Part shown: positions 15,822-24,001 of the stretch, in pieces | Position numbering within the stretch: position 1 is the first letter of the stretch | Layout of the letters: each line of letters opens with the position of its first letter | Source: JAGNRR01 sp964409905 | GTDB lineage: Bacteria; Bacteroidota; Bacteroidia; Chitinophagales; Chitinophagaceae | Direction: 5' to 3' | Length of the DNA stretch: 27,198 bases | Assembly: GCA_964409905.1 (NCBI GenBank) | Contig: CAYPET010000025.1 | Coordinates: 1 to 27,198, forward strand | The notes under the pieces: generated by a model | The model's database searches: none | What the model saw: only the letters and a program-made list of their open reading frames with translations | What the model was told of the DNA's origin: nothing | Translations under genes and position numbers: made by a program

Positions 15822-16712
15822 CTATATTTCTTTAAGCATGCTGACCAACTCTTCGACATTATTTAGTTGTTCAAAACAAGGACGTTCGTTTGTTGATTTC
15901 AAACTAGAAGGGTTACAGGCTATATGAAACTTGATTTGCGCATTTCGCGTGCATAATTCGTTTATAGCTTTGATAGCGTCTTTTTTGTCGTTTTTACTGA
16001 CCAAAAAGCCAAGCACATGACGAATGTCAATACTGTCAATGGTTTGCTGCAAAGAGCTTAGGGGGACATTGGCGCCCAGATAATATACTTTTTTGCCAGC
16101 ACTCCTAATTAGAAAATAGGCTATAAGTAGTCCTGTTTCATGAAACTCATCCTCGGGCAGAAAAAGTAGCCAGGCGTTTTCTGAACTTACAGCAGGAGGG
16201 AGTGCCTCTATTGCAGTTAATATTTTTTGCCGAATTAGATTAATAATGAAATGTTCATGAGCAGGGGGCAAGGCATCCTTTGTCCATAAAAGACCAAGTC
16301 TTACCAATGCAGGATAGATTACCAAAATATAAGTATCCTTTAAACCAAATCGCAGTAAGCAATTAGAAAAAAGTTTTTCAAATCTCGTTTCATTAAACTC
16401 GAAGGCTGCAGCAATCATTTGCGAAACATACATTTCCAGATTACTTTCTGAGACATCTTGTTTTAGATAGTGCTCGTCAATTAATGCATTGAGTTCTGCA
16501 TCCGACATTGCGCATAGTTGAGAAATCTTATGGTCCGTATTCATTAAACTCACAATGTTCAACAAGCGACGCAATTGATGGTTGTCATAGTAGCGCGTAT
16601 TACCTTCAGACCGCTTTGGTTGCAGCGCATTGTAACGTTGTTCCCAAATACGAATCGTGTGGGCCTTAATACCCGAATAATCCTGAAGCTGAGAAATAGT
16701 AAATGAGTTCAA
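15822..16712 (-). CDS. CarH/LitR-type MerR regulator with cobalamin-binding domain
   Basis: A 296-aa transcription factor, predicted to be a B12-dependent photoreceptor repressor. The N-terminal MerR helix-turn-helix (residues 1-75) contains FTISQLQDYSGIKAHTIRIWEQRY and the wing RSEGNTRYYD. The middle helical bundle carries W143-x9-E153-H154, the Wx9EH signature that in CarH/LitR proteins caps the adenosyl group of adenosylcobalamin. The C-terminal Rossmann domain has EFHETG (E189-x-H191-x-x-G194), a variant of DxHxxG whose His is the lower cobalt ligand, followed by GKKVYYLGANVP. In known members, light breaks the Co-C bond and releases DNA, turning on carotenoid or photoprotection genes. 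A palindrome at its own predicted start site suggests autoregulation. No carotenoid biosynthesis genes are adjacent, but a retinal-making cassette lies about 9 kb away. Light response is inferred from the motifs. Confidence 0.88.
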   Translation of the reverse strand: MNSFTISQLQDYSGIKAHTIRIWEQRYNALQPKRSEGNTRYYDNHQLRRLLNIVSLMNTDHKISQLCAMSDAELNALIDEHYLKQDVSESNLEMYVSQMIAAAFEFNETRFEKLFSNCLLRFGLKDTYILVIYPALVRLGLLWTKDALPPAHEHFIINLIRQKILTAIEALPPAVSSENAWLLFLPEDEFHETGLLIAYFLIRSAGKKVYYLGANVPLSSLQQTIDSIDIRHVLGFLVSKNDKKDAIKAINELCTRNAQIKFHIACNPSSLKSTNERPCFEQLNNVEELVSMLKEI

Positions 16713-16735
16713 TTTGTTTAAATAATTTCAAAAAT

Positions 16736-16750
16736 ACCTAAACGGTAGGT
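16736..16750. promoter_or_regulatory. Candidate operator palindrome of the CarH-like regulator
   Basis: A perfect inverted repeat ACCTA-N5-TAGGT. It lies just downstream of the -7 box and covers roughly +1 to +15 of the predicted transcript of the regulator gene, a position suited to repression. I saw no second copy in the window. Confidence 0.45.
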
Positions 16751-16756
16751 CTTAAA

Positions 16757-16764
16757 CAAATCTA
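16757..16764 (-). promoter_or_regulatory. -7 box for the CarH-like regulator gene
   Basis: On the minus strand this reads TAGATTTG, an exact TAnnTTTG match, placing the start near 16750 with a leader of about 38 bases. No good -33 box is evident, which would fit a weak or regulated promoter. Confidence 0.5.
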
Positions 16765-16778
16765 CTTATGCAATCCAC

Positions 16779-17315
16779 TTATAGAAAAGAGAAGTTATTT
16801 AGCACTTTCAGGCCATTTTCCTTAATCGTACCCTCAGTTTCCGTAGTGCATGTAAGGGTTAATACATAAGCTGTTGTACCAACAATCCAATAACGTTGTT
16901 CAAAAACCAAATTATGCTGCCCCTGCCTTCCTGTAAACTGAACCTGTTGGTAATCTCCTTGAGGGCTGCTTATTTTGTTGCTCGAGGTGATTTCACTATC
17001 GGTAATCATGGTGAGAATTTGTTTTTCAGATAATGCCACCAATTCTTCTAAAAGCATTCCTGCATCCATCAGTGTTTGCTGCACCAGATTTATGTTCTCA
17101 CGGAATTGAACATCTTTTTTTGTATTGGCTGGACTGAGTAGTATAAACACCGTACCCATTTGTTTGCTTGTATCCAGTTCCCAATCAGATGGATATTGCA
17201 ACTCGTATTCAGTAGCAGTAAATGTTTTCCATTCTGTTGCGTTTGGTTGCGCTGACAGCGTACTCAAACTAAATAAAATACAAATCAGCAGCAGGGTTGT
17301 TTTAATTATTCTCAT
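16779..17315 (-). CDS. Secreted PsbP/DcrB-like protein
   Basis: The preferred start is the ATG at 17315, because a strong Shine-Dalgarno (GAAGGAGAA) lies seven bases upstream, which is rare in this window. A TTG five codons earlier would be inside that ribosome site. This gives 178 aa. The signal peptide MRIIKTTLLLICILFSLSTLSAQ is followed by EWKTFTATEYELQYPSDWELD, an opening typical of the PsbP/DcrB (Mog1-like) fold, then a segment with LVALSEKQILTMI and a beta-rich end (VFEQRYWIVGTTAYVLTLTCTTE, LNNFSFL). In bacteria these small periplasmic proteins are mostly of unknown function. There is no lipobox. The regulator gene follows on the same strand but has its own -7 box. Confidence 0.82.
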   Translation of the reverse strand: MRIIKTTLLLICILFSLSTLSAQPNATEWKTFTATEYELQYPSDWELDTSKQMGTVFILLSPANTKKDVQFRENINLVQQTLMDAGMLLEELVALSEKQILTMITDSEITSSNKISSPQGDYQQVQFTGRQGQHNLVFEQRYWIVGTTAYVLTLTCTTETEGTIKENGLKVLNNFSFL

Positions 17316-17372
17316 AAGATTCTCCTTCAAAGTTGCGGTTTTCTAATGATAATACCTTGAATTTATTCGGCC

Positions 17373-18401
17373 TTATATTTTTTTTATAGATTCGATAAAC
17401 TTGTCAATATGGCTATCCGGTGTTGCCCAGGAGGTGATGATTCTAATAGCTGATTGTTCTTGAGTTATTTTTTTCCATTCATAAAATTCAAATTGGGAGC
17501 GTAGTATTTCAATTTGTTCATTTCGTAATATCGGAAAAATCATATTGGTGAATGTATCCGTCAAGAAATTGCACCCATTCTCATGAAACGCATTCTTTAG
17601 TTTCATGGCTTGAGCATTGGCATGCTTTGCGAGTTGTTCATACAAGTCTTCACGAAAAAGTTCATAAAATTGAATGCCCAGTAGCCTGCTTTTTGAAAGC
17701 AAGGCACCTTTTTGCTTCACGATGAAAGCAAAGTCAGTTTGTAAGGTAGGATTGTTAATTACAATAGCCTCACCAATGAGTGCGCCATTTTTTGTGCCGC
17801 CTATATAAAAGACATCTGTAAATGCTGCAATCTGCTGCCAATTCAAGTCATTATTAGTTGCTGCAATTGCCTGGCCCAGCCTGGCCCCATCCAAAAACAG
17901 TAAAAGATTGTGCTGCTGGCAGCATTGATGTATATCATTCAATTCCTGATATGTATAGGTTGTACCCAATTCTGTGGCATTTGAAATGTAAACCAACCTT
18001 GGTTTCAGCTGATGCGGGGCTCGTTGATGCTGATCCAGTATATCAACAATTCCATCGGCAGTCAATTTACCGGATTCGGAGGGCACACTGTGAATTTTAT
18101 GTCCGCTAGCTTCAATCGCCCCTGCTTCGTTGGTAAATATATGTCCAGTGTTGGCCGAAATGATGCTTTCGTGTGGGCGCAATAATGCGGTGGCAATAAT
18201 TAAATTGGCTTGTGTGCCGCCACTTACATAGTAAATTTCTGATGTTGGTGCAGCTAACTTTTTACGAATTATAGCAGTTGCCTGTTGGCAAAAACTGTCT
18301 GCTCCATAGCTTTCTTCTTGAGATAAATTGCTCTGTACAAGTGCAGACAAAATATTGGGGTGACACCCCTCGGCATAGTCATTTTTGAAAGAAATCTTCA
18401 T
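17373..18401 (-). CDS. ltaE: L-threonine aldolase (low-specificity, PLP-dependent)
   Basis: A 342-aa fold-type I PLP enzyme of the beta-eliminating lyase family, splitting L-threonine or L-allo-threonine into glycine and acetaldehyde. It opens with FKNDYAEGCHPNIL, includes VSGGTQANLI, which binds the PLP phosphate, ANTGHIFTNEAGAIEASGHK with the ring-stacking His87, LFLDGARLGQAI with D171 and R174, and YIGGTKNGAL with the Schiff-base K204. Length is typical. It is preceded by an exact -7 box and is divergent from the VWA-ATPase operon. The gene order with the PsbP-like and CarH-like genes behind it does not suggest a shared pathway. Stereospecificity cannot be read from the sequence. Confidence 0.92.
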   Translation of the reverse strand: MKISFKNDYAEGCHPNILSALVQSNLSQEESYGADSFCQQATAIIRKKLAAPTSEIYYVSGGTQANLIIATALLRPHESIISANTGHIFTNEAGAIEASGHKIHSVPSESGKLTADGIVDILDQHQRAPHQLKPRLVYISNATELGTTYTYQELNDIHQCCQQHNLLLFLDGARLGQAIAATNNDLNWQQIAAFTDVFYIGGTKNGALIGEAIVINNPTLQTDFAFIVKQKGALLSKSRLLGIQFYELFREDLYEQLAKHANAQAMKLKNAFHENGCNFLTDTFTNMIFPILRNEQIEILRSQFEFYEWKKITQEQSAIRIITSWATPDSHIDKFIESIKKI

Positions 18402-18425
18402 TGGATAGTATTAAGCGTGGTGGTC

Positions 18426-18461
18426 CAAATATAATCCAAAGCAGCAGGCTGTACACTCAAA
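18426..18461 (-). promoter_or_regulatory. Promoter of the threonine aldolase gene
   Basis: On the minus strand, TATATTTG (18433-18426) matches TAnnTTTG exactly, 25 bases before the ATG. A TTTG at 18461-18458 is 24 bases upstream, slightly longer than usual. Confidence 0.5.
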
Positions 18462-18562
18462 TATCTGAACTTGTATTAACTCATCGCAGGGTCAATTTTG
18501 TTGTTGCGTTGCGCTTTGGATTTTATTTCACAGATTGATACATAGCTTTGCTCAAAGCAGCT

Positions 18563-19678
18563 ATGGCAAAAAATCAATTTCGGGACGGGTTTATTTTTTC
18601 TTCACCAAGCGCTGAGGATTTGTCATTATTTGATAAGCTGCTTGACATTTTTAAGGAGCTTATTACCCACACCTCAGGTGATGCTGACGAAGCGCTGGAT
18701 TGGATGCGGGAGTTGGATGAAGAGTATCATCTCACGACACCCGAATACACGATGGATGATTTTATAGAGGATCTGATAAAAAAAGGTTATCTCAAAGATC
18801 CGGCCGAAGAAGATGGGCAGTTTAAGATAACGGCCAAAACGGAGCAGGGCATTCGGCAGCATGCGCTAAATCAGCTATTTGGCAATTTGCGCAAAACAGG
18901 CACTGGTAATCATAGTGTGAATAAATCAGGTCGTGGAGATGAAACAAACGGCGAGGTTAGAAATTTTGTCTTCGGTGACTCGCTGGAGGATATTTCTATG
19001 CAGGAAAGCATAAAAAACGCACAGCGTAATCATGGCATTGATGGTTTCAAGCTGACCGAGAATGATTTAATTGTTCAGGATACGCATCATAAATCGCAAA
19101 TGAGTACTATCCTTATGATTGACATTAGCCATAGTATGATACTATATGGCGAAGACCGCATTACTCCGGCCAAAAAAGTTGCCATGGCCCTGGCGGAGCT
19201 AATCCGAACACGTTATCCAAAAGATTCGCTGGATATTATTATGTTTGGTAATGATGCTTGGCCAATAGAACTAAAAGATTTGCCTTATTTGCAGGTAGGA
19301 CCGTATCATACCAATACAGTGGCAGGTTTGCAACTGGCGCTTGATTTGCTTAGACGCAAAAAGCAAACGAACAAGCAAATTTTCATGATAACAGACGGTA
19401 AGCCCAGTTGTCTTCGATTGGCCTCTGGTGAGTATTACAAAAATAGTTTTGGTCTGGATCCGCAGATTGTATCCCAATGCTACAATATGGCACGGCAAGC
19501 ACGAAAATTACAAATACCCATTACCACATTCATGATTGCACAAGATCCATATTTAATAGAGTTTGTAGATCAGTTTACGCAGGAAAATCAAGGTAAGGCT
19601 TTCTTCACAGGACTTAAAGGTTTAGGTGAAATGATTTTTCGGGATTATGAAAAAAACAGAATCAAAAAAATAAGATAA
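18563..19678 (+). CDS. VWA-domain protein paired with a ChlI/MoxR-like ATPase
   Basis: About 371 aa from the ATG at 18563. An upstream TTG reading would add five codons without support. The N-terminal 170 residues are acidic and helical (FKELITHTSGDADEALDWMREL, then TMDDFIEDLIKKGYL). The C-terminal von Willebrand A domain (about 181-360) has an intact MIDAS: DISHS (D187, S189, S191), the Thr in PYHTNT and D278 in ITDGKPS. There is no signal peptide or membrane helix, so it is cytoplasmic. It is followed four bases later by the AAA+ gene, a pairing known from MoxR-VWA and Mg-chelatase I/D-like systems, where ATPase and VWA protein form a chaperone or metal-insertion machine. The target is unknown. 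No chlorophyll or cobalamin synthesis genes are nearby, so a metal-chelatase role is not supported. Confidence 0.87.
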   Translation: MAKNQFRDGFIFSSPSAEDLSLFDKLLDIFKELITHTSGDADEALDWMRELDEEYHLTTPEYTMDDFIEDLIKKGYLKDPAEEDGQFKITAKTEQGIRQHALNQLFGNLRKTGTGNHSVNKSGRGDETNGEVRNFVFGDSLEDISMQESIKNAQRNHGIDGFKLTENDLIVQDTHHKSQMSTILMIDISHSMILYGEDRITPAKKVAMALAELIRTRYPKDSLDIIMFGNDAWPIELKDLPYLQVGPYHTNTVAGLQLALDLLRRKKQTNKQIFMITDGKPSCLRLASGEYYKNSFGLDPQIVSQCYNMARQARKLQIPITTFMIAQDPYLIEFVDQFTQENQGKAFFTGLKGLGEMIFRDYEKNRIKKIR

Positions 19679-19682
19679 ATAT

Positions 19683-21140
19683 ATGAATATCAATAAGATA
19701 GATACGTTTGGCAAATTGAAGACTTCAGGCTATTTGAGTCGTTCAATCAAAGAGGAGTTGAGGGGAAATCTGATTTCAAAAATCAAAAAACAGGCACCAT
19801 TATTTCAGTCAATTCATGGTTACGAACATACCGTGATACCGCAGCTGGAACGGGCTATTTTGGCTAAACACAACATTAACTTGTTGGGCCTGCGTGGTCA
19901 GGCAAAAACGAAAATTGCCAGGTCTCTGGTAGATTTGCTGGATGAGTATTTGCCAATCGTAGCAGGTTCACAGATTCATGATGATCCATTTCATCCGATT
20001 TCTAAAATGGCGAAAGATATATTAAATGAAAAGGGCGACGAAACGCCAATTCAATGGGTGCATCGTGAACAACGTTTTTTCGAAAAACTGGCAACACCAG
20101 ATGTCACCATAGCCGATTTGATTGGCGATATTGACCCCATCAAGGCAGCCAATCTAAAGTTATCTTATGATAATGAATTAGCTATTCATTACGGAATGAT
20201 ACCTCGTGCTAATCGCTGCATTTTTGTTATCAATGAATTACCCGACTTGCAGGCGCGCATTCAAGTTGCGTTGTTCAATATTCTGCAAGAAGGGGATGTC
20301 CAAATTAGAGGTTTTCAAATCCGATTGCCTTTAGACATCCAATTTGTTTTTACGGCTAACCCTGAGGATTATACCAATAGAGGAAGTATTGTTACACCAC
20401 TAAAAGATCGGATTGGCTCACAAATCATTACCCATTATCCCAAAAACATTGAAATAGCCAAGCGCATTACCGAGCAAGAAGCAAAAATACAAGCTGATGT
20501 ACTCGAGTCTGTCTATGTGCCTGATTTTGCTAAAACGTTGCTTGAACAAATTGTCATTGAAGCTCGTCAAAGCGATTATATTGATGCCAAAAGCGGAGTT
20601 TCGGCTCGGATGAGCATTACAACTTATGAAAATTTGATGAGCACTGCACAATTGCGTATGCTGCGTAATAATGAGAAAAAAACAACAATTCGACTCAGTG
20701 ACTTTCATGGAATAATACCTGCCATTACGGGTAAAGTAGAGCTTGTCTACGAGGGCGAACAAGAGGGCTCGGAGAATGTGGCCCAGCTCTTAATTGGAGA
20801 GGCCATAAAATCATTATTTGCCACCGAATTTACACCCATACGCAAACTGGCCAAAGATGGCGAATACGGACAATTCGAGGCCTTGGCGCATTGGTTTGTT
20901 GACAATCCGATGCTTCAAATTGCCTTTGATATGCCAGAAGAAAGTTATTCGGAGGCATTGGGCAAAATTGAACCCTTGCATAACATTCTTGATGAGTTTC
21001 AGCCAGACGTCACTCCGGAGGACAGAAATTTTTATCTTGAGTTTATTCTGTGGGCCATGGTTGAGTATGGTCGGTTGGATAAAAGGCGCATGACAGACGG
21101 CATAAAATTTCAAAATGATTTATTAGCCGGGTTCGAATAA
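19683..21140 (+). CDS. AAA+ ATPase of the magnesium-chelatase I/MoxR type
   Basis: A 485-aa cytoplasmic ATPase. The Walker A is GLRGQAKT (69-76), with Ala where the consensus has the second Gly. The Walker B is CIFVINEL, with Asn184 in place of the usual Asp, followed by Glu185. Sensor 1 is FTANPEDYTNRG (N226), and PLKDRIG holds a likely arginine finger R243. The insertion HREQRFFEKLATPDVTIADLIGDIDPIKAA is the ChlI-like helix-2 region that reads out the nucleotide state. The C-terminal 230 residues are helical and partly family-specific. It starts four bases after the VWA gene, so the two are translated together. Atypical Walker residues may be normal for this subfamily, but I cannot check that here. 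The partner VWA protein is its probable co-factor. Confidence 0.87.
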   Translation: MNINKIDTFGKLKTSGYLSRSIKEELRGNLISKIKKQAPLFQSIHGYEHTVIPQLERAILAKHNINLLGLRGQAKTKIARSLVDLLDEYLPIVAGSQIHDDPFHPISKMAKDILNEKGDETPIQWVHREQRFFEKLATPDVTIADLIGDIDPIKAANLKLSYDNELAIHYGMIPRANRCIFVINELPDLQARIQVALFNILQEGDVQIRGFQIRLPLDIQFVFTANPEDYTNRGSIVTPLKDRIGSQIITHYPKNIEIAKRITEQEAKIQADVLESVYVPDFAKTLLEQIVIEARQSDYIDAKSGVSARMSITTYENLMSTAQLRMLRNNEKKTTIRLSDFHGIIPAITGKVELVYEGEQEGSENVAQLLIGEAIKSLFATEFTPIRKLAKDGEYGQFEALAHWFVDNPMLQIAFDMPEESYSEALGKIEPLHNILDEFQPDVTPEDRNFYLEFILWAMVEYGRLDKRRMTDGIKFQNDLLAGFE

Positions 21141-21169
21141 TCAATACAAGCAAGATTACTTTTACAGCC

Positions 21170-21790
21170 GTGAGCTGGATTTATTTTGTAGATATTTTCG
21201 GAACCGGTGTATTTGCTATTTCAGGCGTATTGACTGCCATAGATAAGAAATTTGATTTGGTGGGTAGTTTGATTATCGGTTTCGTTACTGCCATTGGCGG
21301 CGGCACTCTCCGTGACATTCTGCTGGGTGAAACGCCTGTGAGCTGGTTACGCGATCGGAATTATTTTTTCGTAATTGTGGCAGGCTATCTTGTAGCGTAT
21401 TTATTTAAAAAGCAAACCTTACAATACCGCAAGAGCATGTTTTTGTTTGACACCATTGGGATTGGCTTGTTTACCATTTTAGGTATACAAAAAGCCGGCC
21501 TGAGTCATCTGCATACGGAGTACTGTTTGATACTGGGCGTGGTGTCGGCTAGTTTTGGTGGCGTAATACGAGATGTTTTGACAAACGAAGTACCATTAAT
21601 TTTTAGAAGAGAGATTTATGCTACGGCATGCTTTGCCGGTGGTATTGTATATGTTGTATTAAACAAAATAAGCCACTTGGAGAATCTGAATATTCTGCTG
21701 GCTATACTCACGGTTATTCTGATTCGGTACTTTGCCGTACGGAATGGGTGGTCTCTCAATCCCAATACAAGCTTGGCAAGGCATGAGTAG
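21170..21790 (+). CDS. TRIC-type cation channel (YadS/UPF0126 family)
   Basis: A 206-aa inner-membrane protein with seven predicted helices built as two related halves. Each half has the family's Gly-rich bend and Arg-Asp pair: TAIGGGTLRDILLGETP (43-57; R48-D49) and ASFGGVIRDVLTNEVPL. Prokaryotic TRIC proteins form homotrimeric monovalent-cation channels. The start is GTG, with no in-frame ATG that would keep the first helix. It follows the ATPase gene by 29 bases on the same strand and is followed by a hairpin terminator, so it is probably the last gene of the VWA-ATPase operon. Whether it works with those proteins is not known. Confidence 0.9.
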   Translation: MSWIYFVDIFGTGVFAISGVLTAIDKKFDLVGSLIIGFVTAIGGGTLRDILLGETPVSWLRDRNYFFVIVAGYLVAYLFKKQTLQYRKSMFLFDTIGIGLFTILGIQKAGLSHLHTEYCLILGVVSASFGGVIRDVLTNEVPLIFRREIYATACFAGGIVYVVLNKISHLENLNILLAILTVILIRYFAVRNGWSLNPNTSLARHE

Positions 21791-21805
21791 GCGTAAAAAA
21801 ATACA

Positions 21806-21825
21806 GCTTACAAAAGATTGTAAGC
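21806..21825 (+). terminator. Terminator after the TRIC channel gene
   Basis: An 8-bp perfect stem (gcttacaa / ttgtaagc) with a 4-nt loop, followed by a T-rich tract on the plus strand. It also faces the convergent M3 peptidase gene. Confidence 0.65.
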
Positions 21826-21850
21826 CGTTTATTTTTACGGTTGAAATGTT

Positions 21851-23974
21851 TTACTTAACAGGGAAGCCGCGGTCGCGCATTAAAGCTTCTATCTTGGCAT
21901 CTCTTCCTCGGAATAGGCGATAGGCCACAGCCGGGTCAATCGCATTGCGAGGGGCAAATAAATATTGAATCATCTTGGTGGCGAGATCTTTGTCATAGAA
22001 ACCTCCGGGAGCGGTGGCAAACGCCTCAGCAGCATCCGATGTTAAAACATCAGCCCACATGTAACCGTAGTATGCTGTTGCGTATCCTTCACCAGAAAAC
22101 ACATGACTAAAATGCGGGGTGCGGTGCCGCATCGGAAGTTGAGTTGGCATGTTGAGCTTGGCAAGTGTCTCGCGTTCAAATTTATCAACATCCAGACCCT
22201 CTGGATTGGCAAGATGCAATTTCATATCCATAATGGCAGAAGCTAAATATTCGGTTGTGGCAAATCCTTGGTTGAATGTAGCGGCTTTTTTAATTTTTGC
22301 CACTAGTTCTTCGGGCATGGGTTTACCCGTTTTGTTATGGACTAGGTAATTTTTAATCACTTTGTCAGTGGATAACCAACGCTCAAGTAACTGCGACTGA
22401 AACTCGGTATAATCGCGAACACCACTATTCAGTGTGGGGTATTTTACATTGGAAGCGAAAAAATGTAGTGCATGCCCAAACTCGTGAAAAAAGGTGGTGG
22501 CATCATCCCAGGATATTAAGAGCGCCTGGCCAGGAGCGGGTTTGATGAAGTTGGAATTATTCGAGGCTAATACATTTTCTTTACCATCAAATGTGGTGTG
22601 GCTTCGGTAGGTAGTGGCCCATGCACCGGAGCGTTTACCTTCGCGGGCATAGGGGTCCAGATACCATAACCCAATAAGCTTGCCGTTTGTTTTATTGGTA
22701 ACTTCCCATACTTTCACATCTTCATGAAAAACAGGCACTTTGCCCACGGGTAGGGGTTTAAAATCAAAATCAAATAACTCGCATGCAACCATATGCATAG
22801 CATCAGTGAGTTTATCTAGCTGCAGGTATTGTTTCACCTCATCTGAGTTGAGGTCATATTTTTCCTTTCTTACTTTTTCAGCATAATAGCGGTAATCCCA
22901 AGGTGCTATTGTAATACTGTCGCCGAGCCTATCGGCCGCAGCTTGCATATCAGCAACTTCCTCTTGAACGCGAGCCACTGCTGCCGGCCATACTTTCATC
23001 ATTAAGTTCATAGCATTTGTTGGATTTTTTGCCATGCGATCTTGCAAGCGCCAGTCAGCATAATTTTCAAAACCAAGCAAGGCTACTTTTTCACGACGAA
23101 GCTTCAGGATGTCGGCTATTAGTTTATTATTATCATATTCGTCACCATTATCACCTCTGGAGTAATAATTTTCCCATACTTTTTGTCTTAGCGCTCGTTC
23201 GGTAGAATATGTTAAGAATGGGTCCATGGAAGACCGTGTATTCGTGATGGCATATTGCCCTTTTTGTCCTTTATCCTCGGCAATTTTTGCAGCCGCGTTA
23301 ATAAAATCTTCGGGCAAGCCTCCCAATTGATCTTTGGTAAGATATGTGACATAGTTCTCCTCGTCATGCAATACATTATTAGAAAATTTGGTATACAGGG
23401 CCGAAAGTTCTTTTTCTATTTCAGCGTATCTTTTTTTCTTTTCTTTATCCAATGCGGCGCCATTCATGGTGAATCGTGTATAGACTAAATCCACAACTCG
23501 CTGTTGATCAGCCGCTAATGGTTGCTGCTGTGCAGCTTCGTATACGGCTTTGATTCGGGCGAATAGTTTTTCATTCTGTGTAATTTTTGATTCGAACTCA
23601 GCTATTTTTGGTGCGAGTTCTTCTTCTATTTTTCTGAATTCTGGCGTGGATAAATTGCTGCTGTATATATTGTAATAGGTAAAAGCTCTTTCCAACGGTT
23701 TGCCGCTACGCTCCATTTGTTCAATCGTATTCTCAAAGGTTGGAGGGGCAGGATTATTGGCAATAGAGTCTATTTCGGCCAATTGCCATTCCATGCCGAG
23801 TAGTATAGCCGGCTGCAAATTTGTCAAATTCATTTTGTCGAAAGCCGACACACCGCCATAAGGTCCTTCCCAAGGTTGCAGTAAAATATTGTCGCTCATT
23901 GTTTGTTTTTTTTGGCCGCATGCCACAAAGAATAGTAAGACGGCACCTAAGGTGATAAATTGAAGTGTTTTCAT
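21851..23974 (-). CDS. dcp: M3-family metallopeptidase lipoprotein (peptidyl-dipeptidase Dcp-like)
   Basis: A 707-aa zinc peptidase. The signal peptide ends in a lipobox (FFVAC, C19 lipidated). The residue after Cys is Gly-Gln-Lys-Lys, without the acidic run of surface lipoproteins, so the periplasmic face is more likely. The catalytic motif HEFGH lies at 497-501 (TFFHEFGHALHFFAS), and the third zinc ligand lies in DYTEFQSQLLERW. C-terminal landmarks are FATTEYLASAIMDMKLH, HRTPHFSHVFSGEGYATAYYGYMWADVL and RFLAP-like YLFAPRNAIDPAVAYRLFRGRD. These fit the M3A Dcp/oligopeptidase A branch, which trims dipeptides from peptide C-termini. It lies 27 bases after the thioredoxin-fold gene on the same strand, so the two are probably co-transcribed. 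Confidence 0.94.
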   Translation of the reverse strand: MKTLQFITLGAVLLFFVACGQKKQTMSDNILLQPWEGPYGGVSAFDKMNLTNLQPAILLGMEWQLAEIDSIANNPAPPTFENTIEQMERSGKPLERAFTYYNIYSSNLSTPEFRKIEEELAPKIAEFESKITQNEKLFARIKAVYEAAQQQPLAADQQRVVDLVYTRFTMNGAALDKEKKKRYAEIEKELSALYTKFSNNVLHDEENYVTYLTKDQLGGLPEDFINAAAKIAEDKGQKGQYAITNTRSSMDPFLTYSTERALRQKVWENYYSRGDNGDEYDNNKLIADILKLRREKVALLGFENYADWRLQDRMAKNPTNAMNLMMKVWPAAVARVQEEVADMQAAADRLGDSITIAPWDYRYYAEKVRKEKYDLNSDEVKQYLQLDKLTDAMHMVACELFDFDFKPLPVGKVPVFHEDVKVWEVTNKTNGKLIGLWYLDPYAREGKRSGAWATTYRSHTTFDGKENVLASNNSNFIKPAPGQALLISWDDATTFFHEFGHALHFFASNVKYPTLNSGVRDYTEFQSQLLERWLSTDKVIKNYLVHNKTGKPMPEELVAKIKKAATFNQGFATTEYLASAIMDMKLHLANPEGLDVDKFERETLAKLNMPTQLPMRHRTPHFSHVFSGEGYATAYYGYMWADVLTSDAAEAFATAPGGFYDKDLATKMIQYLFAPRNAIDPAVAYRLFRGRDAKIEALMRDRGFPVK

Positions 23975-24001
23975 AATGGTTGGTAATATTTATGTGTTGA
24001 G

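Noticed and set aside
20418..21113. Antisense and alternate-frame ORFs within the AAA+ ATPase gene
   Set aside because: The ATPase frame has clear domain motifs over the whole stretch, so the others are incidental.
21120..21140. A GGTTCGAAT sequence resembling a tRNA T-loop
   Set aside because: It lies in the last codons of the ATPase gene, and no acceptor stem or anticodon arm surrounds it.
18563..21140. Magnesium or cobalt chelatase for chlorophyll or cobalamin synthesis
   Set aside because: The ATPase and VWA partners resemble chelatase I/D subunits, but no large H-type subunit or tetrapyrrole genes are present, and such pairs are widespread in non-photosynthetic bacteria.
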